A DNA stretch of 64,000 bases from Pseudomonas sp. JAI120 (lineage in GTDB: Bacteria > Pseudomonadota > Gammaproteobacteria > Pseudomonadales > Pseudomonadaceae), in the NCBI RefSeq assembly GCF_014207255.1, contig NZ_JACHCZ010000004.1, positions 372,001-436,000 of the forward strand. The letters are read 5' to 3'. How positions within the stretch are numbered: position 1 is the stretch's first letter; the number at the start of each line of letters is the position of its first letter. Below, piece by piece: positions 33,153-43,187 of the stretch. The notes beneath the pieces were generated by a model. The model did no database searches. It had not been told where the DNA came from and was given only the letters and a program-made list of their open reading frames with translations. The position numbers and the translations under genes were made by a program.

Positions 33153-34544
33153 TCAATTCAGCACCGCAGCGCCCACTCTCTGCGCCTTGCGACGGCTCGA
33201 CACAAACAACCCCGCCGCCACCACCAGCAAGCTCAAGACCCCAGTCGCGATGATCTCGACCCGGTGCGCTTCCTGGAACAGCATGATGGTCAACGTGCCC
33301 ACGATGAACACCATCACCGCGTAGGTCAGGCCTGGGAACAGCCACATCTTGAAGACAATTTTCTCGCCCGCAGCCATGCGTTTCTGACGCATGCGCAGTT
33401 GCGACACTGCAATCACCAGGTACACCAGCAGCGCGATGGCACCGGAGCTGGCCAGCAAAAATTCGAACACCGCAGCCGGTGCCACGTAGTTGGCAAATAC
33501 CGCCAGGAACGCCGCGCCAGTGGACAGCAACACCGCCCAGTAAGGCGTGCCGCTCTTGTTGGTGCGCTTGGCCACGGCCGGTGCATCGCCGCGACGGCCC
33601 AGGGAGAACAGCATGCGCGAAGCGGTATACAGCGCCGAGTTCAGGCAGCTGGTCACGGCAACCAAGACCACCAGGTCGACGATCAGCTTGGCGTTCGGAA
33701 TACCCATGCGTTCCAGCACGGTCTGGTAGGAACCTACGGCCGCGAGGGTCGGATCATTCCAAGGCACCAGGGACACGACGATGAAGATCGACAACAGGTA
33801 GAACAAGCCAATCCGCCAGATCACCGAGTTGGTGGCCTTGGTGATTTGCTGGCCCGGGTTCTTCGATTCGGCTGCAGCGATGGTGACGATCTCGGTGCCC
33901 ATAAAGGAGAACATGGTGGTCAGGATCGCCGCTAATACCGCGCCCATGCCGTTGGGCATAAAGCCTTGGGTGTCGAAAAGGTGCGAAACGCCGCTGACCT
34001 GGCTGGTCGGCAGGAAGCCGAAAATCGCCGCCAGGCCGAGGATCACAAAGCCCACGATCGCCACGACCTTGATCAACGCAAACCAGAACTCGAACTCACC
34101 GTAGTTCTTCACGCTGAACAGATTGGTGGCCGTCAGCAGCAGGGTGATGATCAGTGTGAAGGCCCAGATGGCCACATCCGGGAACCAGGCGTGGAGAATG
34201 GTCGCGGCGGCGTTGGCTTCCAACGGAATCACCAGCACCCAGAACCACCAGTACAGCCAGCCGATAGTAAAACCGGCCCAGTGACCGATCGCACGGTCGG
34301 CATAGGTGGAGAACGAACCGGTGTCCGGCGACGCCACGGCCATTTCGGCCAGCATGCGCATCACCAATACCACCAGCGTACCCGCTGCGGCATACGCCAG
34401 CAGGACCGCAGGGCCGGCGGCAGCAATCGCGTGGCCGGAGCCGACAAACAAACCGGCACCAATGACGCCGGCAATCGACAGCATGGTGACGTGACGCGGT
34501 TTGAGCCCCTGTTCGAGGTCATTGGAGCTTTGCGTACTACTCAT
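33153..34544 (-). CDS. gabP: GABA permease-type amino-acid permease
   Basis: A 463-residue amino-acid/polyamine/organocation transporter with 12 membrane segments. The N-terminus SSNDLEQGLKPRHVTMLSIAG and the APC signature GVIGAGLFVGSG, plus the conserved Glu/Asn in GWLYWWFWVLVIPLEA, place it with GabP. It would import 4-aminobutyrate with protons. The ATG at 34544 has AAGG ahead; the frame extends 51 codons further 5' with no start signal. The gene stands alone here; the gabDT genes are not in the window. Confidence 0.85.
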   Translation of the reverse strand: MSSTQSSNDLEQGLKPRHVTMLSIAGVIGAGLFVGSGHAIAAAGPAVLLAYAAAGTLVVLVMRMLAEMAVASPDTGSFSTYADRAIGHWAGFTIGWLYWWFWVLVIPLEANAAATILHAWFPDVAIWAFTLIITLLLTATNLFSVKNYGEFEFWFALIKVVAIVGFVILGLAAIFGFLPTSQVSGVSHLFDTQGFMPNGMGAVLAAILTTMFSFMGTEIVTIAAAESKNPGQQITKATNSVIWRIGLFYLLSIFIVVSLVPWNDPTLAAVGSYQTVLERMGIPNAKLIVDLVVLVAVTSCLNSALYTASRMLFSLGRRGDAPAVAKRTNKSGTPYWAVLLSTGAAFLAVFANYVAPAAVFEFLLASSGAIALLVYLVIAVSQLRMRQKRMAAGEKIVFKMWLFPGLTYAVMVFIVGTLTIMLFQEAHRVEIIATGVLSLLVVAAGLFVSSRRKAQRVGAAVLN

Positions 34545-35100
34545 TGACACACCTTTGCGAGGAATTGCGAAAACGGTCCGCCCGGCCTGGGCTCTTCCTC
34601 GTGAAAAGAAACCAACAGGGCGTTCTTTATTTTTTACGCAAGATTTGCGCCAAAATGTTACAAGACCGCGATTGACGCGGCCTGTAGGACGATTCAACAG
34701 TCATCGCAAGTCATTGAGAACAATGGCATTTCGCTATAGCGTTACCGTGCGACTCACTTTCAACACGAACAAACGCACCAAAAGCACACACAAAAAGTAC
34801 ACCGCGCGCCATAAAAGGGCCGATAGGTACCGTTTGCCAGTTTAACCCTTCCAACACCCGGCCAAAGCTGGCACCATCGCGCCCTTTTTTACGCGAAGCC
34901 TGCGGGATTCACGGGTTCAAACGGTTGTTCGGTTGTTGATGGCGCGACACCCTGCTGTACCGATGCGACACCCTGCCGCACACCGCCCGTTTACCGCCCG
35001 CCGCGCTGTTGGCCGCCATCAAGACGCTATGCTAGCTTGGCGCCTCGCCAGGAAGGCGGCCCAACAGCGAAGATCGCAATGAACACAATGAGGACCCCAC
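34545..35100. other. Divergent intergenic region between gabP and the ABC transporter
   Basis: 556 bases that hold both promoters. It is AT-rich near 34620-34660 and 34720-34810 (likely gabP control) and has a direct repeat GCGACACCCTGC at about 34945 and 34968. No small gene was recognised. Confidence 0.5.
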
Positions 35101-35874
35101 ATGGCCGAGGCCACGCCCGCGCTTGAAATCCGCAACTTGCATAAACGCTATGGTGAGCTGGAGGTACTCAAAGGTATCTCGCTGACCGCTCGCGACGGCG
35201 ATGTGATCTCGATCCTGGGTTCCTCCGGTTCCGGCAAGTCCACGTTCCTGCGCTGCATCAACCTGCTGGAAAACCCGCACCAGGGCCAGATCCTCGTGGC
35301 CGGCGAAGAACTCAAGCTCAAGGCCGCGAAAAACGGCGAGCTGATGGCCGCCGACGGCAAGCAGATCAACCGCCTGCGCAGCGAAATCGGTTTTGTGTTT
35401 CAAAACTTTAACCTGTGGCCACACATGAGCATCCTCGACAACATCATCGAGGCCCCTCGTCGCGTGCTCGGCCAAAGCAAGGCCGAGGCAATAGAAGTGG
35501 CCGAAGCCCTGCTGGACAAGGTCGGCATCGCCGACAAGCGCCACGCCTACCCCGCGCAATTGTCCGGCGGCCAGCAACAACGGGCCGCCATCGCGCGCAC
35601 CCTGGCGATGCAGCCCAAGGTCATCCTGTTCGACGAGCCCACTTCAGCCCTTGACCCGGAAATGGTCCAGGAAGTACTTAATGTGATCCGCGCGCTGGCC
35701 GAAGAAGGCCGCACCATGCTGCTGGTCACCCACGAAATGGGCTTCGCCCGTCAGGTCTCCAGTGAAGTGGTGTTCCTCCACCAGGGCCTGATCGAAGAGC
35801 AAGGATCGCCACAGCAGGTGTTTGAAAACCCGCTTTCGGCGCGCTGCAAACAATTCATGTCCAGCAACCGCTAA
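35101..35874 (+). CDS. Amino-acid ABC transporter, ATP-binding protein (HisP/ArtP type)
   Basis: A 257-residue ATPase. Walker A SSGSGKST, Q-loop FVFQNFNLWPHMS, signature LSGGQQQR, Walker B VILFDEPTSALDP and the H-loop VTHEMGFARQ are all present. The insertion between residues 75 and 95 (ELKLKAAKNGELMAADGKQI) is typical of HisP in histidine/lysine/arginine/ornithine systems. It starts a four-gene ABC operon. Confidence 0.93.
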   Translation: MAEATPALEIRNLHKRYGELEVLKGISLTARDGDVISILGSSGSGKSTFLRCINLLENPHQGQILVAGEELKLKAAKNGELMAADGKQINRLRSEIGFVFQNFNLWPHMSILDNIIEAPRRVLGQSKAEAIEVAEALLDKVGIADKRHAYPAQLSGGQQQRAAIARTLAMQPKVILFDEPTSALDPEMVQEVLNVIRALAEEGRTMLLVTHEMGFARQVSSEVVFLHQGLIEEQGSPQQVFENPLSARCKQFMSSNR

Positions 35875-35887
35875 CGGAGCAACATGC

Positions 35888-36640
35888 ATGCAGAACTATA
35901 AAAAATTCCTTCTGGCCGCGGCCGTCTCGATGGCGTTCAGCGCCACGGCCATGGCAGAAACCTTGACCATGGGGATCGAAGCGGCCTACCCGCCGTTCAA
36001 CAATAAAGACGCCAGCGGCAACGTGGTCGGCTTCGACAAAGACATCGGCGACGCCCTGTGCGCGAAGATGAAAGTCGAGAAGTGCGACGTGTATGTGTCC
36101 GACTGGGACGGCATCATCCCGGCCCTGAATGCCAAGAAGTTCGACTTCCTGGTGTCCTCGCTGTCGATCACCGACGAGCGCAAGCAAGCCGTCGACTTCA
36201 CCGACCCGTACTACTCCAACAAGCTGCAGTTCATCGCACCTAAAGCCACCGCAGACTTCAAGACTGACGCCGGCTACCTGAAGGGCAAGGTCATCGGCGC
36301 ACAGCGCGCAACGCTGGCCGGCACGTACCTGGAAGACAAGCTGCCTGACACCGAAGCCAAGCTCTACGACACCCAGGAAAACGCCTACCTCGACCTGACG
36401 TCCGGCCGCCTCGACGGCATCCTCGCCGACAAGTACGTGCAGTACGAATGGCTCAAGAGCAAAGACGGGCAGGCCTACGAGTTCAAGGGCGACCCGGTTG
36501 TAGAGAGCGACAAGATCGGGATCGCCGTACGCAAGGGCGACCCCCTGCGCGAGCGCCTGAACAAAGCCCTGGCAGAGATCAAGGCAGACGGCACCTACAA
36601 GAAGATCAACGACAAGTACTTCCCGTTCAGCATCGAATGA
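35888..36640 (+). CDS. Basic amino-acid ABC transporter, substrate-binding protein
   Basis: A 250-residue periplasmic protein. The signal peptide (NYKKFLLAAAVSMAFSATAMA) is followed by LTMGIEAAYPPFNNKDASG, VSDWDGIIPALNAKKFDFLVSSLSITDERKQ and the VVGFDKDIGD region of the lysine/arginine/ornithine-binding family. It starts at the second of two close ATGs (35888), which keeps the signal peptide. It is the receptor for the permeases that follow. Confidence 0.93.
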   Translation: MQNYKKFLLAAAVSMAFSATAMAETLTMGIEAAYPPFNNKDASGNVVGFDKDIGDALCAKMKVEKCDVYVSDWDGIIPALNAKKFDFLVSSLSITDERKQAVDFTDPYYSNKLQFIAPKATADFKTDAGYLKGKVIGAQRATLAGTYLEDKLPDTEAKLYDTQENAYLDLTSGRLDGILADKYVQYEWLKSKDGQAYEFKGDPVVESDKIGIAVRKGDPLRERLNKALAEIKADGTYKKINDKYFPFSIE

Positions 36641-36714
36641 TCTGAACGGCCTGCCCGGCGCGCGCCTTTGAGCGCGCCGGCTTTCAGCAATGCCTGCCGC
36701 GATATGAAAACACC

Positions 36715-37407
36715 ATGAATTTCGATCTCTACGGATTCGGCCCGGCGCTCGCTGCCGGCGCGCTGATGACCGTCAAACTGGCGCTCACGGCATTATGCCT
36801 GGGGCTGGTACTCGGCCTCGCCGGTGCCCTGGCCAAGACTTCCCCGTACAAGCCGTTGCAATGGCTGGGCGGTACTTACTCGACAATCGTTCGCGGTGTG
36901 CCGGAACTGCTGTGGGTGCTGCTGATTTACTTCGGCACGATCAACGCCATGCGATCACTGGGTGAGTTGCTCGACATTCCCGACCTGTCCCTCAGCGCCT
37001 TTGCCGCTGGCGTCATCGCGCTGGGCCTGTGTTTCGGCGCCTACGCCACGGAAGTGCTGCGTGGCGCGATCATCTCCATTCCCAAAGGCCACCGCGAAGC
37101 GGGTGTGGCGCTGGGCCTGTCGAAGTTTCGTATCTTTACCCGATTGATCATGCCGCAGATGTGGCGCATCGCCCTGCCGGGGCTGGGCAATCTGTTCCTG
37201 ATCCTGATGAAAGATACCGCGCTGGTCACGGTCATCGGCCTCGAAGAAATCATGCGCCATGCGCAGATCGCCGTAACCGTCACTAAACAGCCTTTCACCT
37301 TCTATATGGTCGCCGCGTTCATCTACCTGGCCCTGACGTCGCTGTCGATGGTGGCTATGCACTTCCTGGAACAACGCGCCGCCCGCGGCTTCGTGAGGAC
37401 GACGTAA
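36715..37407 (+). CDS. Amino-acid ABC transporter permease (HisQ type)
   Basis: A 230-residue inner-membrane protein with five or six segments and the EAA motif in GAIISIPKGHREAGVALGLSKFRIF, which contacts the ATPase. The spacing after the binding-protein gene (74 bases) leaves room for a stem-loop that may tune expression. Its last base overlaps the next permease start (TAATG). Confidence 0.92.
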   Translation: MNFDLYGFGPALAAGALMTVKLALTALCLGLVLGLAGALAKTSPYKPLQWLGGTYSTIVRGVPELLWVLLIYFGTINAMRSLGELLDIPDLSLSAFAAGVIALGLCFGAYATEVLRGAIISIPKGHREAGVALGLSKFRIFTRLIMPQMWRIALPGLGNLFLILMKDTALVTVIGLEEIMRHAQIAVTVTKQPFTFYMVAAFIYLALTSLSMVAMHFLEQRAARGFVRTT

Positions 37408-38096
37408 TGGAATGGGAAGTCATCATCAAGTGGCTGCCGAAGTTTATCCAGGGCGCCATCCTGACCCTGGAACTGGTGAGCATCGCTGTGATCCTCGGCC
37501 TGATCCTGGCCATCCCGCTGGGTATCGCGCGCTCGTCCAGGCACCTGTCTGTGCGCGCCCTGCCCTACGCCTACATCTTTTTCTTTCGCGGTACGCCGCT
37601 GCTGGTGCAATTGTTCCTGGTCTATTACGGCCTGGCTCAATTCGAAAGCATCCGCTCAAGCTTCATGTGGACGTACCTGCGCGACCCGTTCTGGTGTGCC
37701 ACCGCCACCATGACGCTGCATACGGCGGCCTATATCGCCGAGATCCTGCGGGGCGCCATCCAGGCCATTCCGCCGGGGGAAATCGAAGCAGCCCGTGCGT
37801 TGGGCATGTCCAGGCCCAAGACGTTGTTCTACATCATCCTGCCCCGGGCCGCGCGCATCGGGCTGCCGGCCTACAGCAACGAAGTCATCCTGATGCTCAA
37901 GGCCAGCTCGCTGGCGAGCACCGTGACCCTGCTGGAGCTGACCGGCATGGCCAGGACGATCATCGCGCGCAACTACCTCACCGTGGAGATGTTCTTCACC
38001 GCCGGCGTGTTCTACCTGCTGATCTCCTTCCTGCTGGTGCGCGGCTTCAAACTGCTGGAACGCTGGCTGCGCGTCGATGCCTGCCAGGGACGTTGA
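37407..38096 (+). CDS. Amino-acid ABC transporter permease (HisM type)
   Basis: A 229-residue membrane protein, partner of the preceding permease. The EAA loop reads GAIQAIPPGEIEAARALGMSRPKTL. The start overlaps the previous stop by one base. It closes the transporter and its 3' end overlaps the methyltransferase start by 20 bases. Confidence 0.92.
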   Translation: MEWEVIIKWLPKFIQGAILTLELVSIAVILGLILAIPLGIARSSRHLSVRALPYAYIFFFRGTPLLVQLFLVYYGLAQFESIRSSFMWTYLRDPFWCATATMTLHTAAYIAEILRGAIQAIPPGEIEAARALGMSRPKTLFYIILPRAARIGLPAYSNEVILMLKASSLASTVTLLELTGMARTIIARNYLTVEMFFTAGVFYLLISFLLVRGFKLLERWLRVDACQGR

Positions 38097-39264
38097 AGCC
38101 CGCTTCAAGGCGCTGGATGCGTTTCTGATCGAGCACCAGGGGCTGTGGCGACCACGGCCCTTTATTCATCGGCAATTGCCTTGGGAAACCGAGCATCCGG
38201 AACTGGCCCGGTGGCTGCGTCAACGCTCGTTGTCCGACGCAGAAACCAGCCATAACCACCCCCACACACTGCCGGCGCCCGCACCGTTTCCCACACTGGC
38301 CCGCGAAGCCTTGCGTCTCAGTGCTGTGGATAAGTTACCGACGCAGCCCCTGCAACCCGCTGCGCACCGCCTGAATGTCGACGTACCGGGGCGCAAATGG
38401 CAGCAAATCGAAGCCTTCGGCGCCGCGCTGCAGTTTGCGCAAACACCCCGGCATTGGCTGGATTGGTGCGCCGGCAAGGGCCACCTCGGCCGCCGCCTGT
38501 TGCACACAGGCCAACAGCTGACCTGCCTGGAATACGACCCGGCGCTGATCGCGGCAGGCCAGGCCTTGAGCGACCAGCATGGATTGCCCGTCACCCATCG
38601 CCTGCAAGACGTGATGGCCGATGTGGCGCTCGGCCCCGAACACACGCCTGTCGCTCTGCACGCCTGCGGTGACCTGCACGTGCGTCTGCTGCAAGTAGCC
38701 AGTGCCGTCGGCTGCAAACAGCTGGCGCTGGCGCCCTGCTGCTATAACCGCATCAACGCGTCGACTTACCAGCCGCTTTCCAATGCGGGCCGTGCTTCAC
38801 GTTTGCAACTATCGGTTGATGACCTTGGCCTGCCGCTGAGCGAAACCGTCACCGCGGGTAAACGCGTGCGCCGGCAACGGGACATGTCGATGGCCCGCCG
38901 CCTGGGTTTCGATCAGTTGCAACGCCAGTTACGCGGCTGCGACGACTACCTGCCCACACCGTCCCTGCCCGCCAGCTGGCTGGACAAACCCTTTGCTGAT
39001 TACTGCCGGGAGCTGGCGGGTGTTAAAGGGTTATCCACAGATGAGCAGGATTGGCCGGTGTTGGAAGCCTATGGCTGGCAGCGCTTGGCCGAAGTCAGAA
39101 ACCTGGAACTGGTGCGTGGTCTGTTTCGGCGCCCGCTGGAGTTATGGCTGGTGCTGGATCGGGCACTGTTTTTGGCCGAGCACGGCTACAGGGTAGAAGT
39201 TGGGATCTTCTGCGAAACGACACTGACACCGCGCAACTTGTTGGTGCTCGCCGAGCGCGATTAG
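38077..39264 (+). CDS. Class I SAM-dependent methyltransferase
   Basis: A 395-residue protein. An N-terminal extension (1-120) precedes a Rossmann methyltransferase domain with the SAM motif in WLDWCAGKGHLGRRLL and LALAPCCYNRI. The arrangement, with a conserved CCY motif, resembles the METTL25/GSTCD-like domain often called methyltransferase_32 type. It overlaps the upstream permease by 20 bases and is probably cotranscribed, although its link to amino-acid uptake is unclear. Confidence 0.8.
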   Translation: MPARDVEARFKALDAFLIEHQGLWRPRPFIHRQLPWETEHPELARWLRQRSLSDAETSHNHPHTLPAPAPFPTLAREALRLSAVDKLPTQPLQPAAHRLNVDVPGRKWQQIEAFGAALQFAQTPRHWLDWCAGKGHLGRRLLHTGQQLTCLEYDPALIAAGQALSDQHGLPVTHRLQDVMADVALGPEHTPVALHACGDLHVRLLQVASAVGCKQLALAPCCYNRINASTYQPLSNAGRASRLQLSVDDLGLPLSETVTAGKRVRRQRDMSMARRLGFDQLQRQLRGCDDYLPTPSLPASWLDKPFADYCRELAGVKGLSTDEQDWPVLEAYGWQRLAEVRNLELVRGLFRRPLELWLVLDRALFLAEHGYRVEVGIFCETTLTPRNLLVLAERD

Positions 39265-39505
39265 GGGGCAAAATTGTCGCACCCCAACCTGTGGATAACT
39301 CTGTTGATGAATTTTGTACGGAGCCTGTATCCACCTACGCTACAGCCCAAATGCCATGCTGTTCATTTTTTACTCACAAAATAAAGTGCACGTAAAACAG
39401 GCAGTTGCGGCGAGTTGAGAACGGCTCCACAAAAAAGTTGTTTCATGACCCAGGCATTCAACCGATTGTGCATAAGCATGTGGCGCTAAGCCTTTAAACC
39501 GCCAT
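39265..39505. other. Intergenic region between convergent methyltransferase and wssJ
   Basis: 240 bases. It holds CTGTGGATAACTCTG and an AT-rich stretch near 39355-39390. No strong terminator hairpin was seen for either gene. Confidence 0.4.
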
Positions 39506-40441
39506 TTACAGACATTTTTTGCGAGCAATCAGTAGTCGGCAAAGGTCGTTGATATCGTCCGCAGCCAAGCCCAATGCCTGGCTGTCCAATGGGTCGGTTC
39601 CGAATGCCAGCGCTTCACTGATCGATGTGTCGCGGTGCACCTCCAGCGGCTCTTTCGCGCCCAGACGCTGCTTGAACGCCTCGACCATATCCAGGCTGAA
39701 GGCATTGCCCTCGTCCAGTTGGTTGATCAAGAAGTGAACGTGCGGCGGGCGCTCACGCTCAAGGTGGGGCGCCAGCAGCCCATTAAGTTGGTCCAGAGTG
39801 CCCAGGGAAGCGGCGTCAGGCTGCGCAACCACCAACACCACATCGGCCACGCTGAGGGCTTGATGAAAGTAAACGTTATGACCGGCGGGGGTATCGATGA
39901 TCACCGTATGCCGGGCACTCAAGCCCATGGTCGAGAGGTGCTGGGCCAGCCAGTCCGGCTCGTTTTTGAGCCAGCGCTGCAGGTCTTCCTGTTGCTGCAT
40001 GTCGGTTTCACCAAAGGGGAGCACGCGACTGCCGAAAAAACCGGGCTGCTGGATGTTCTCCCACTGCCCATGTCGCAGACTGGTCAGGCCGATACCCGGC
40101 ACGCAAGGGCTGACCCCGAAGTGCAAACGCAAGGCGTTCTGAGGGTCCAGGTCCACCGCTACCACCGACTCGCCATGGCGCTGTAAGCCACTGCTCAAGG
40201 CCGCCGCCAAGGTGCTTCGTCCGACCCCACCATTGACCGACACCAACGCAACCACACACGGATGCCGCGCAGCCTTATTCAACGGATGGGACTGCTCATT
40301 GACACCGGAAGTTGGTGGAGGAAACGGGGTGCCGTCATCCACGGGGACGCTGCCGAAAAAGTGCATTCGCGCATTCAGCCCTTGGGGATCGAGGCTGACG
40401 TCTTTGCCCAGCAGAACCAGAAGACCGTCGGTGAAGCTCAT
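39506..40441 (-). CDS. wssJ: WssJ, MinD/ParA-like cellulose-synthesis accessory protein
   Basis: A 311-residue cytoplasmic protein of the BcsQ/MinD family, the last gene of the operon. Its nucleotide loop reads VNGGVGRST (70-77), so both signature lysines of the deviant Walker A motif (KGGVGK) are lost, N and R replacing them. The rest of the fold is kept: VAVDLDPQNALRLHFG and VIIDTPAGHN. It may not hydrolyse ATP. WssA is its closest relative in this window. In SBW25 WssA and WssJ are thought to act in polar placement or assembly of the cellulose synthase. A 176-base gap separates it from wssI. Confidence 0.9.
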   Translation of the reverse strand: MSFTDGLLVLLGKDVSLDPQGLNARMHFFGSVPVDDGTPFPPPTSGVNEQSHPLNKAARHPCVVALVSVNGGVGRSTLAAALSSGLQRHGESVVAVDLDPQNALRLHFGVSPCVPGIGLTSLRHGQWENIQQPGFFGSRVLPFGETDMQQQEDLQRWLKNEPDWLAQHLSTMGLSARHTVIIDTPAGHNVYFHQALSVADVVLVVAQPDAASLGTLDQLNGLLAPHLERERPPHVHFLINQLDEGNAFSLDMVEAFKQRLGAKEPLEVHRDTSISEALAFGTDPLDSQALGLAADDINDLCRLLIARKKCL

Positions 40442-40617
40442 AGCGCAATCCTCATCACGGCGAAGCTTAAAGACGTGAAAAGGTCAGCTGATACGACTGC
40501 TTACCGCAGGTCTTTTTGTGGTCGCCCTTGTGCGAGCAGTCTGCTTCAAGCTCGCCAAGGTGTCATTATTTTGATCCTTTCGCTGTTTATTTTTTAGACA
40601 GACGGCAAGCCGTCAAA

Positions 40618-41742
40618 TTACTGACCAAGCGTGATGATGTCATACGGCGTTTGCAGGTCGCGCTCTGGAATCTCCCAGATCAACAACTTAGGCGGGGTTT
40701 GCCGGAACGCTGGGCTGTCGAAGTACGCCTTGGCCGCGCCGGAAAATTCGCCGCCATCCTTGCTGAAATTGCCTACCGGCGCATTCAGAGCTTTTTGCAG
40801 GAAGCCCACAAAGTTCGAATTGCGCGAGAACGAGGTACCGATCAGCGCCACATTGGGCAGGCCGGCGTCGCCGAACAGGTCATCGGCACTGCTGGTGGCA
40901 CCGCCGCTTTCGTGAGCGGAACTGGCCGCGACCGATTCCCCTGGCGGCTGCAACTTGGGTGGCAACCAGTCGAGACCGGCCAGGCGCACCAGGTCTCCCG
41001 GGCGCACGGCGAGCGGCGCCTGGGTAATCTCGAAGGCTTGCTCGGGCGTGGCCTGGATGCCACGTTGCCGGATGCGTTGTACCAGGGCCTTGGCCCCCGC
41101 GTTTGAGCCGATTTCGCTCCAGTGGGTGTCGGTACGCAGGTACGCTTCCGGGCCCAGCGGCTTAAGGGTGTCGGTCAGGTCGAGTGCTGATACGCCAGCC
41201 GCCTGCAACGTGGCGGTCCAAGCCTGGATGCGGCCATCAAGCGCCGCAGGACGGTACAGACCGCAACGTTGGGCGGCGGCGATACGGCTCTTGTCCGGCA
41301 CCACCACCACTTGCAGGTCGATGCCCTTTTTGCCCAGTTGCTGCTGCAAGGCGATCACCGCCTGGGCCTTGGTCTGTGCATTGGCCTCGGCATGGCGGTT
41401 GATGCGCAGTTCATCGCTGATAAACAGCCAGCCTGGGCAACCCTGGCGCACACGCGGCCCGGTGTCGCCGAACGCCAGCCAACTGGTCCCACGCTCCAGG
41501 TTGGCAGCCTGGATCGCCATCGGCGCCTTGGCCAGTTCCTTGGCGAAACGGTGGGTCAACTCACCGTGCAGCAGCATGTCGCTGTCGATCTTGGCGGGCA
41601 AGAAGCTGATCGGCCCCTTCACCATCAGCCAGGCACAGGACAGCAGCCCCGCCGCCAGGAAGGGCACCAGCACCCAGGCCGCCAGGGGGCTGGTGCGAAC
41701 GGCCAAATCGCTCGGAGGAGTCGGCGCGGTAGGAGCGGGCAT
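40618..41742 (-). CDS. wssI: WssI, AlgX/AlgJ-like cellulose acetylation protein
   Basis: A 374-residue membrane-anchored periplasmic protein. One N-terminal segment (AAWVLVPFLAAGLLSCAWLMV) precedes an SGNH-hydrolase-like domain with the AlgX/AlgJ signature LRTDTHWSEIG (catalytic Asp-His) and IGTSFSRNSNF (Ser). It is one of the proteins that transfers acetyl groups to the exported polymer. It follows wssH by 12 bases on the minus strand. Confidence 0.92.
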   Translation of the reverse strand: MPAPTAPTPPSDLAVRTSPLAAWVLVPFLAAGLLSCAWLMVKGPISFLPAKIDSDMLLHGELTHRFAKELAKAPMAIQAANLERGTSWLAFGDTGPRVRQGCPGWLFISDELRINRHAEANAQTKAQAVIALQQQLGKKGIDLQVVVVPDKSRIAAAQRCGLYRPAALDGRIQAWTATLQAAGVSALDLTDTLKPLGPEAYLRTDTHWSEIGSNAGAKALVQRIRQRGIQATPEQAFEITQAPLAVRPGDLVRLAGLDWLPPKLQPPGESVAASSAHESGGATSSADDLFGDAGLPNVALIGTSFSRNSNFVGFLQKALNAPVGNFSKDGGEFSGAAKAYFDSPAFRQTPPKLLIWEIPERDLQTPYDIITLGQ

Positions 41743-41754
41743 GGTCGGGCGTCC

Positions 41755-43170
41755 TTAGAACTGAAAGTACAGAAACGGTACAGCGTCGCGGCTGGCGATC
41801 AGCGCGAACGACAACAAAAACCCGGCCACCGGCCACAACGAAGCAGCCACCACAAACCAGGGTTGGGTACCGAAACGCTGCTCGCAACGCACCTGCCAGA
41901 TCGGCGCAATGATGCACACCAGGCCCAGCAACGCCGCCATGCCGTGGGCCGGGCGCATGGCCACGGCCATTGCGTCACCCAGGGCCACGCCATGCATACC
42001 GAACTGGCCGGCGTACATGGTCAGTGCCGAATGGAAGTCCGGCGCGCGGAACAAGGTCCAGGCCAGGCACACAAACAGCAGCGTCAGGATGTGCGACAGC
42101 ACCGGCGGAATGCGCGGCAGGCTCGACCGCGACCAGGCGCGATCCACACACAGCGCGATACCATGTGCCGCCCCCCACAACAGGTAGTTCCAGCTGTCGC
42201 CGCCGTGCCACAACCCGGCGATCGCCATGGTCAGGAACAGGTTGCGATAGGTGCGCCACACGCCGTCGCGGTTACCGCCCAGGGCGATATACAGGTAGTC
42301 GCGCAACCAACTGGACAACGACAAGTGCCAACGACGCCAGAAGTCCTGGATGCTGCTGGCCAGGTACGGCCGGTTGAAGTTTTCCGGGAAGTGAAAGCCC
42401 AGCATCAGGCCCAGGCCGATAGCCATGGCGCTGTAGCCGGCGAAGTCGAAGAACAGTTGCAGCGAATAGGCCAGGCAACCGACCCATGCATCCACCAGAC
42501 TCGGGTTTTCGAGGTGGAAGGCAATGTCCACCAACGGCGACAAGGTGTCAGCCACCAGCACTTTCATGCCCATGCCGATCATGAAACGACGCGCGCCCAG
42601 AGAGAAGTTCGGCCAGTTGAAATAACGCTGGTTCAGCTCGCGACGGACCCAGTCGTAACGAATGATCGGGCCTGCAATCGAGTGACCGAACATCGAAATG
42701 TACGTGGCGTAATTGATGAAGCTGCGCTCCACCGGCACCGTATGACGGTGCACGTCCACCAGGTAGGAAATCGCCTGCAACACGATGAACGACAGACCGG
42801 CCGGCAAGGCCACGCGCTGCCAATCCAGCGGCATGGCGCCGTACCAGGTGATCACCTCGCTCACGGTGCCGGCGACGATGTTGGCGTACTTGTACCAACA
42901 CAGCACCGCCGTGTTGAACACGATCAACGCAATCAACAGGCGCACCCGGCCTTTGCCGTCCTCACGGGAGCGGTCCACCAGCAGGCCGCCGACCCATGCC
43001 ACCACGGTCAACACCATGTGCAGGAACAGGAACAGCGGGCTCAGCCAGCCATAGAACAACCAGCTGCCGATCAACAGGATGACATTGCGCCAGCTCGGAC
43101 GAGCCAGGGCATAAATCAACAGGAAGGCCGGCAGGAACAGCGTGAGAAATTCGAGTGAGGCAAAGACCAT
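41755..43170 (-). CDS. wssH: WssH, MBOAT O-acyltransferase (AlgI-like)
   Basis: A 471-residue polytopic acetyltransferase. It shows an MBOAT fold with the conserved His in GLWHGGDSWNYLLWGAAHG. It should import acetyl from the cytoplasm to WssI/WssF for cellulose acetylation, as AlgI does for alginate. Its length and about ten membrane segments are normal. It is the central membrane part of the wssF-I module. Confidence 0.94.
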   Translation of the reverse strand: MVFASLEFLTLFLPAFLLIYALARPSWRNVILLIGSWLFYGWLSPLFLFLHMVLTVVAWVGGLLVDRSREDGKGRVRLLIALIVFNTAVLCWYKYANIVAGTVSEVITWYGAMPLDWQRVALPAGLSFIVLQAISYLVDVHRHTVPVERSFINYATYISMFGHSIAGPIIRYDWVRRELNQRYFNWPNFSLGARRFMIGMGMKVLVADTLSPLVDIAFHLENPSLVDAWVGCLAYSLQLFFDFAGYSAMAIGLGLMLGFHFPENFNRPYLASSIQDFWRRWHLSLSSWLRDYLYIALGGNRDGVWRTYRNLFLTMAIAGLWHGGDSWNYLLWGAAHGIALCVDRAWSRSSLPRIPPVLSHILTLLFVCLAWTLFRAPDFHSALTMYAGQFGMHGVALGDAMAVAMRPAHGMAALLGLVCIIAPIWQVRCEQRFGTQPWFVVAASLWPVAGFLLSFALIASRDAVPFLYFQF

Positions 43171-43187
43171 GGTGGTGTCGGGCCCGA

